This document shows positions 62,428-64,000 of a stretch of DNA of 64,000 nt, one piece after another. The stretch covers positions 3,100,001 to 3,164,000 of the forward strand of contig NZ_CP046956.1 of assembly GCF_017792025.1 (NCBI RefSeq), given 5' to 3'. Within the stretch, counting starts at the first letter, position 1; each line of letters starts with the position of its first letter. The translations under genes were made by a program, and so were the position numbers. The DNA is from Sediminibacillus dalangtanensis (GTDB taxonomy: Bacteria; Bacillota; Bacilli; Bacillales; Amphibacillaceae). The notes under the pieces are model-generated. The model was not told where the DNA came from and ran no database searches. It saw nothing but the letters and a program-made list of their open reading frames with translations.

Positions 62428-62724
62428 AAGTCTTTTAAAAGCACATAGAAAATAATAATACATTTTCCGTTTTTCTTCAACCAACTTGCAGCTTTTCCGG
62501 AAAAATTTTTTCGAGTGATTATGGATACTGCGCAATGTACCTTGTCCTCGATTTAAAGAAAAACAAACAAATACATAGCTATTCTGCCTCCATTCCATTC
62601 TATATGGGCTTCACGCTCAAAAATCACGTTTAAACCGATTATATGGATTATTTTAAAAATTTATCATTTTCTAAATTTTTGGGATAATGAAAAGGGTTTA
62701 AAAAATTAGGGGGTATTGAAAAGC

Positions 62725-63495
62725 ATGAAAAAAACTTATTTAGGGATTTTTGCACTGGTTCTATTTTTATTAATGTTGACAGCATGCGGATCAGGCGAAA
62801 CGTCTGGAGAAACGACAGATGGTGAAACGTACACGGTTGCCACAGATGCTAACTTCCAGCCCTTTGAATACAAAAATCCAGAGACTGGGGAAATGGAAGG
62901 ATTCGATATTGATTTAATCAAAGCCATTGCCGATGAGGCAGGTTTTAATGTGGAATTTGAGACAATGGAATTCGATGGTCTGATTGCCTCTATGCAATCA
63001 GGGAAATTCCCGATTGGCATCGCCGGAATATCCATTACCGACGAACGGAAGGAAACCATTTCCTTCTCCGACTCCTATTATGATTCAGGCTTGATTCTCG
63101 CCGTTCCGGAAGAATCAACTATCCAATCCATCGATGATGTAGACGGATTGAAAGTCGGAGCCCGACAAGGTTCGACAAGTGAATCTTATTTGAATGCTAA
63201 TACAGATGCTGAGGTGGTCGCATATCCAGAAATCGTAACCGCCTATATGAATCTGGAAAAAGATCGGCTTGATGCTGTGCTTTACGACTTACCGAACGTC
63301 CAATATTACATTAAAGAGAATGCAGAAGGAAAGCTGAAAACAGTTGGCGACGTATTAGAAGGACAGCCTTATGGAATTGCCTTTCCTAAAGACTCCGAGC
63401 TCGTTGATTCGGTAAATGATGCACTTGCTACCTTAAAAGAAGATGGTACCTACGATGAAATCTATAAAAAGTGGTTCGGCACAGAGCCTGAATAA
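62725..63495 (+). CDS. Amino-acid ABC transporter substrate-binding lipoprotein (family 3)
   Basis: A membrane-tethered polar amino-acid binder with lipobox LTAC (Cys21) and the family pattern YTVATDANFQPFEYKNPETGEMEGFDIDLIKAIADEAG, then FDGLIASMQSGKFPIGIAGISITDERKETISFSDSYYDSG. The end YDEIYKKWFG is typical. ATG at 62725 is preceded by GGGGG 11 bases away; the in-frame TTG at 62716 is too close to that site. A permease gene follows after a terminator-like hairpin. Cargo is probably glutamine, arginine or cystine. Confidence 0.92.
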   Translation: MKKTYLGIFALVLFLLMLTACGSGETSGETTDGETYTVATDANFQPFEYKNPETGEMEGFDIDLIKAIADEAGFNVEFETMEFDGLIASMQSGKFPIGIAGISITDERKETISFSDSYYDSGLILAVPEESTIQSIDDVDGLKVGARQGSTSESYLNANTDAEVVAYPEIVTAYMNLEKDRLDAVLYDLPNVQYYIKENAEGKLKTVGDVLEGQPYGIAFPKDSELVDSVNDALATLKEDGTYDEIYKKWFGTEPE

Positions 63496-63537
63496 GCCAT
63501 GCCGACTCTCCACGAGGAACATATAGATACTTATCAG

Positions 63538-63571
63538 GCGTAACAAGCAAAAGCTTGTTGCGCTATTTTTT
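63538..63571 (+). terminator. Internal terminator between binding-protein and permease genes
   Basis: GCGTAACAAGC and GCTTGTTGCGC form an 11-bp stem with one G-U pair and an AAAA loop, followed by TATTTTTT. It probably reduces permease transcription relative to the binding protein. The rest of the 314-bp gap up to 63809 has no other recognisable feature. Confidence 0.8.
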
Positions 63572-63809
63572 AGAAAGTTCCTATTTTAAAAAGGTTCTTT
63601 CCTTCCATCAAAATTCAAACTGCAACATAACTCATACAGTACCATAAGAAATCAATCAACCCAATGTTGGGTCGCAATTTATATCTATTGCATCGATTAA
63701 AAACAACACCGCATGCGTAAAGGCTTTTAGAAACCACTAAAATACAGCGCGTCTGGCGGACCATCACTTTGTTTTCCAGATGCCTTGTCAATCAAGGGGA
63801 GATTCATAC

Positions 63810-64000
63810 GTGATCGAAGCTATAATGGAGTCACCATATATAAACTCACTGCCTACCCTTTTCGAAGGGCTGAAAATGACACTTTTAATTACAATAGCTG
63901 GTTTATTCCTTGGCTTTATACTTGGAGGCCTAGTCGGGCTTGGAAAACTTTCTAAAAACAAATTGATCCAGGGGATTTGTACGGTTTATGTAGAAGTCGT
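63810..64000 (+). CDS. Amino-acid ABC transporter permease, N-terminal part only
   Basis: A GTG at 63810 behind AAGGGGA opens a frame that runs off the right edge. The first 63 residues contain SLPTLFEGLKMTLLITIAGLFLGFILGG, the opening of HisM/GlnP-type permeases. It belongs with the family 3 binding protein upstream. Confidence 0.88.
   Translation, partial: MIEAIMESPYINSLPTLFEGLKMTLLITIAGLFLGFILGGLVGLGKLSKNKLIQGICTVYVEV

Noticed and set aside
62065..62598. 177-residue minus-strand open frame
   Set aside because: It runs through both tRNA genes, so it cannot be a real protein gene.
62630..62715. Riboswitch or T-box upstream of the amino-acid binding protein
   Set aside because: The leader is short and AT-rich with no conserved T-box sequence or terminator/antiterminator pair.

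Overview
The window looks like chromosomal DNA of a low-to-mid G+C Gram-positive bacterium of the Bacillaceae, probably a soil or saline-habitat polysaccharide degrader. The reasons are strong AGGAGG-type ribosome binding sites, GTG and TTG starts, lipoprotein-anchored sugar-binding proteins with no dedicated ABC ATPase, YesM/YesN-type and LacI-type sugar regulators, a class D sortase, a ysfBCD-like glycolate oxidase locus, and two intergenic repeat families that I recall as typical of Bacillaceae. The species cannot be named from the sequence alone.

Positions 1-21000 are devoted to plant or algal polysaccharides. First comes a minus-strand cluster: a GH43 lipoprotein, a sugar-binding lipoprotein and a MalF-type permease that continues off the left edge, beside an ArsR-type regulator fused to a beta-rich domain. 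A small PH-like protein, an isochorismatase-fold hydrolase and a membrane protein follow. From 7.5 to 21 kb lies what I interpret as an alginate (or related uronate) utilisation locus. Its minus arm holds a YesN/YesM two-component system, a KdgF-like cupin, a YesL/DUF624 protein and an SDR reductase. Its divergent plus arm holds LplB/YtcP-type permeases, an AlgQ/LipO-like binding protein, a heparinase II/III-fold (PL15-like) oligouronate lyase and a secreted F5/8C-beta-helix-CBM96-like lyase. The proposed logic is extracellular cleavage, uptake, intracellular exolytic cleavage, ring opening (cupin) and reduction (SDR).

Positions 21-30.5 kb hold an oligo-1,6-glucosidase with its LacI repressor, convergent zwf and gnd separated by a tandem array of a 153-bp repeat, and an alkaline phosphatase next to a class D sortase that probably anchors it.

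Positions 30.9-41.6 kb form a compact locus strongly resembling the Listeria beta-1,2-gluco-oligosaccharide cluster: LacI regulator, esterase, two permeases and a binding protein on the minus strand, diverging from GH3 beta-glucosidase and GH94 1,2-beta-oligoglucan phosphorylase on the plus strand. GAAACGTTTC-type operators lie in the shared promoter region. The esterase is the unexpected member.

Positions 41.7-64 kb are mostly housekeeping or accessory genes: a chemoreceptor, a DegU-like regulator, a DUF1206 gene with two frameshifts, an Eis-type acetyltransferase with its TetR regulator beneath a 42-bp perfect palindrome, a CdaR-type regulator with glcD-glcF, a metallophosphoesterase, a NUDIX gene frameshifted in a nine-A run, a second-type prs, an S66 carboxypeptidase, a DUF2087 regulator, cheW-cheY, an acyltransferase, a degenerate phosphofructokinase-like protein, tRNA-Ser(CGA) and tRNA-Thr(CGU), and the start of an amino-acid ABC importer cut by the right edge. 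Intergenic DNA carries at least three repeat families, including a nested inverted repeat at 53.2-53.9 kb.
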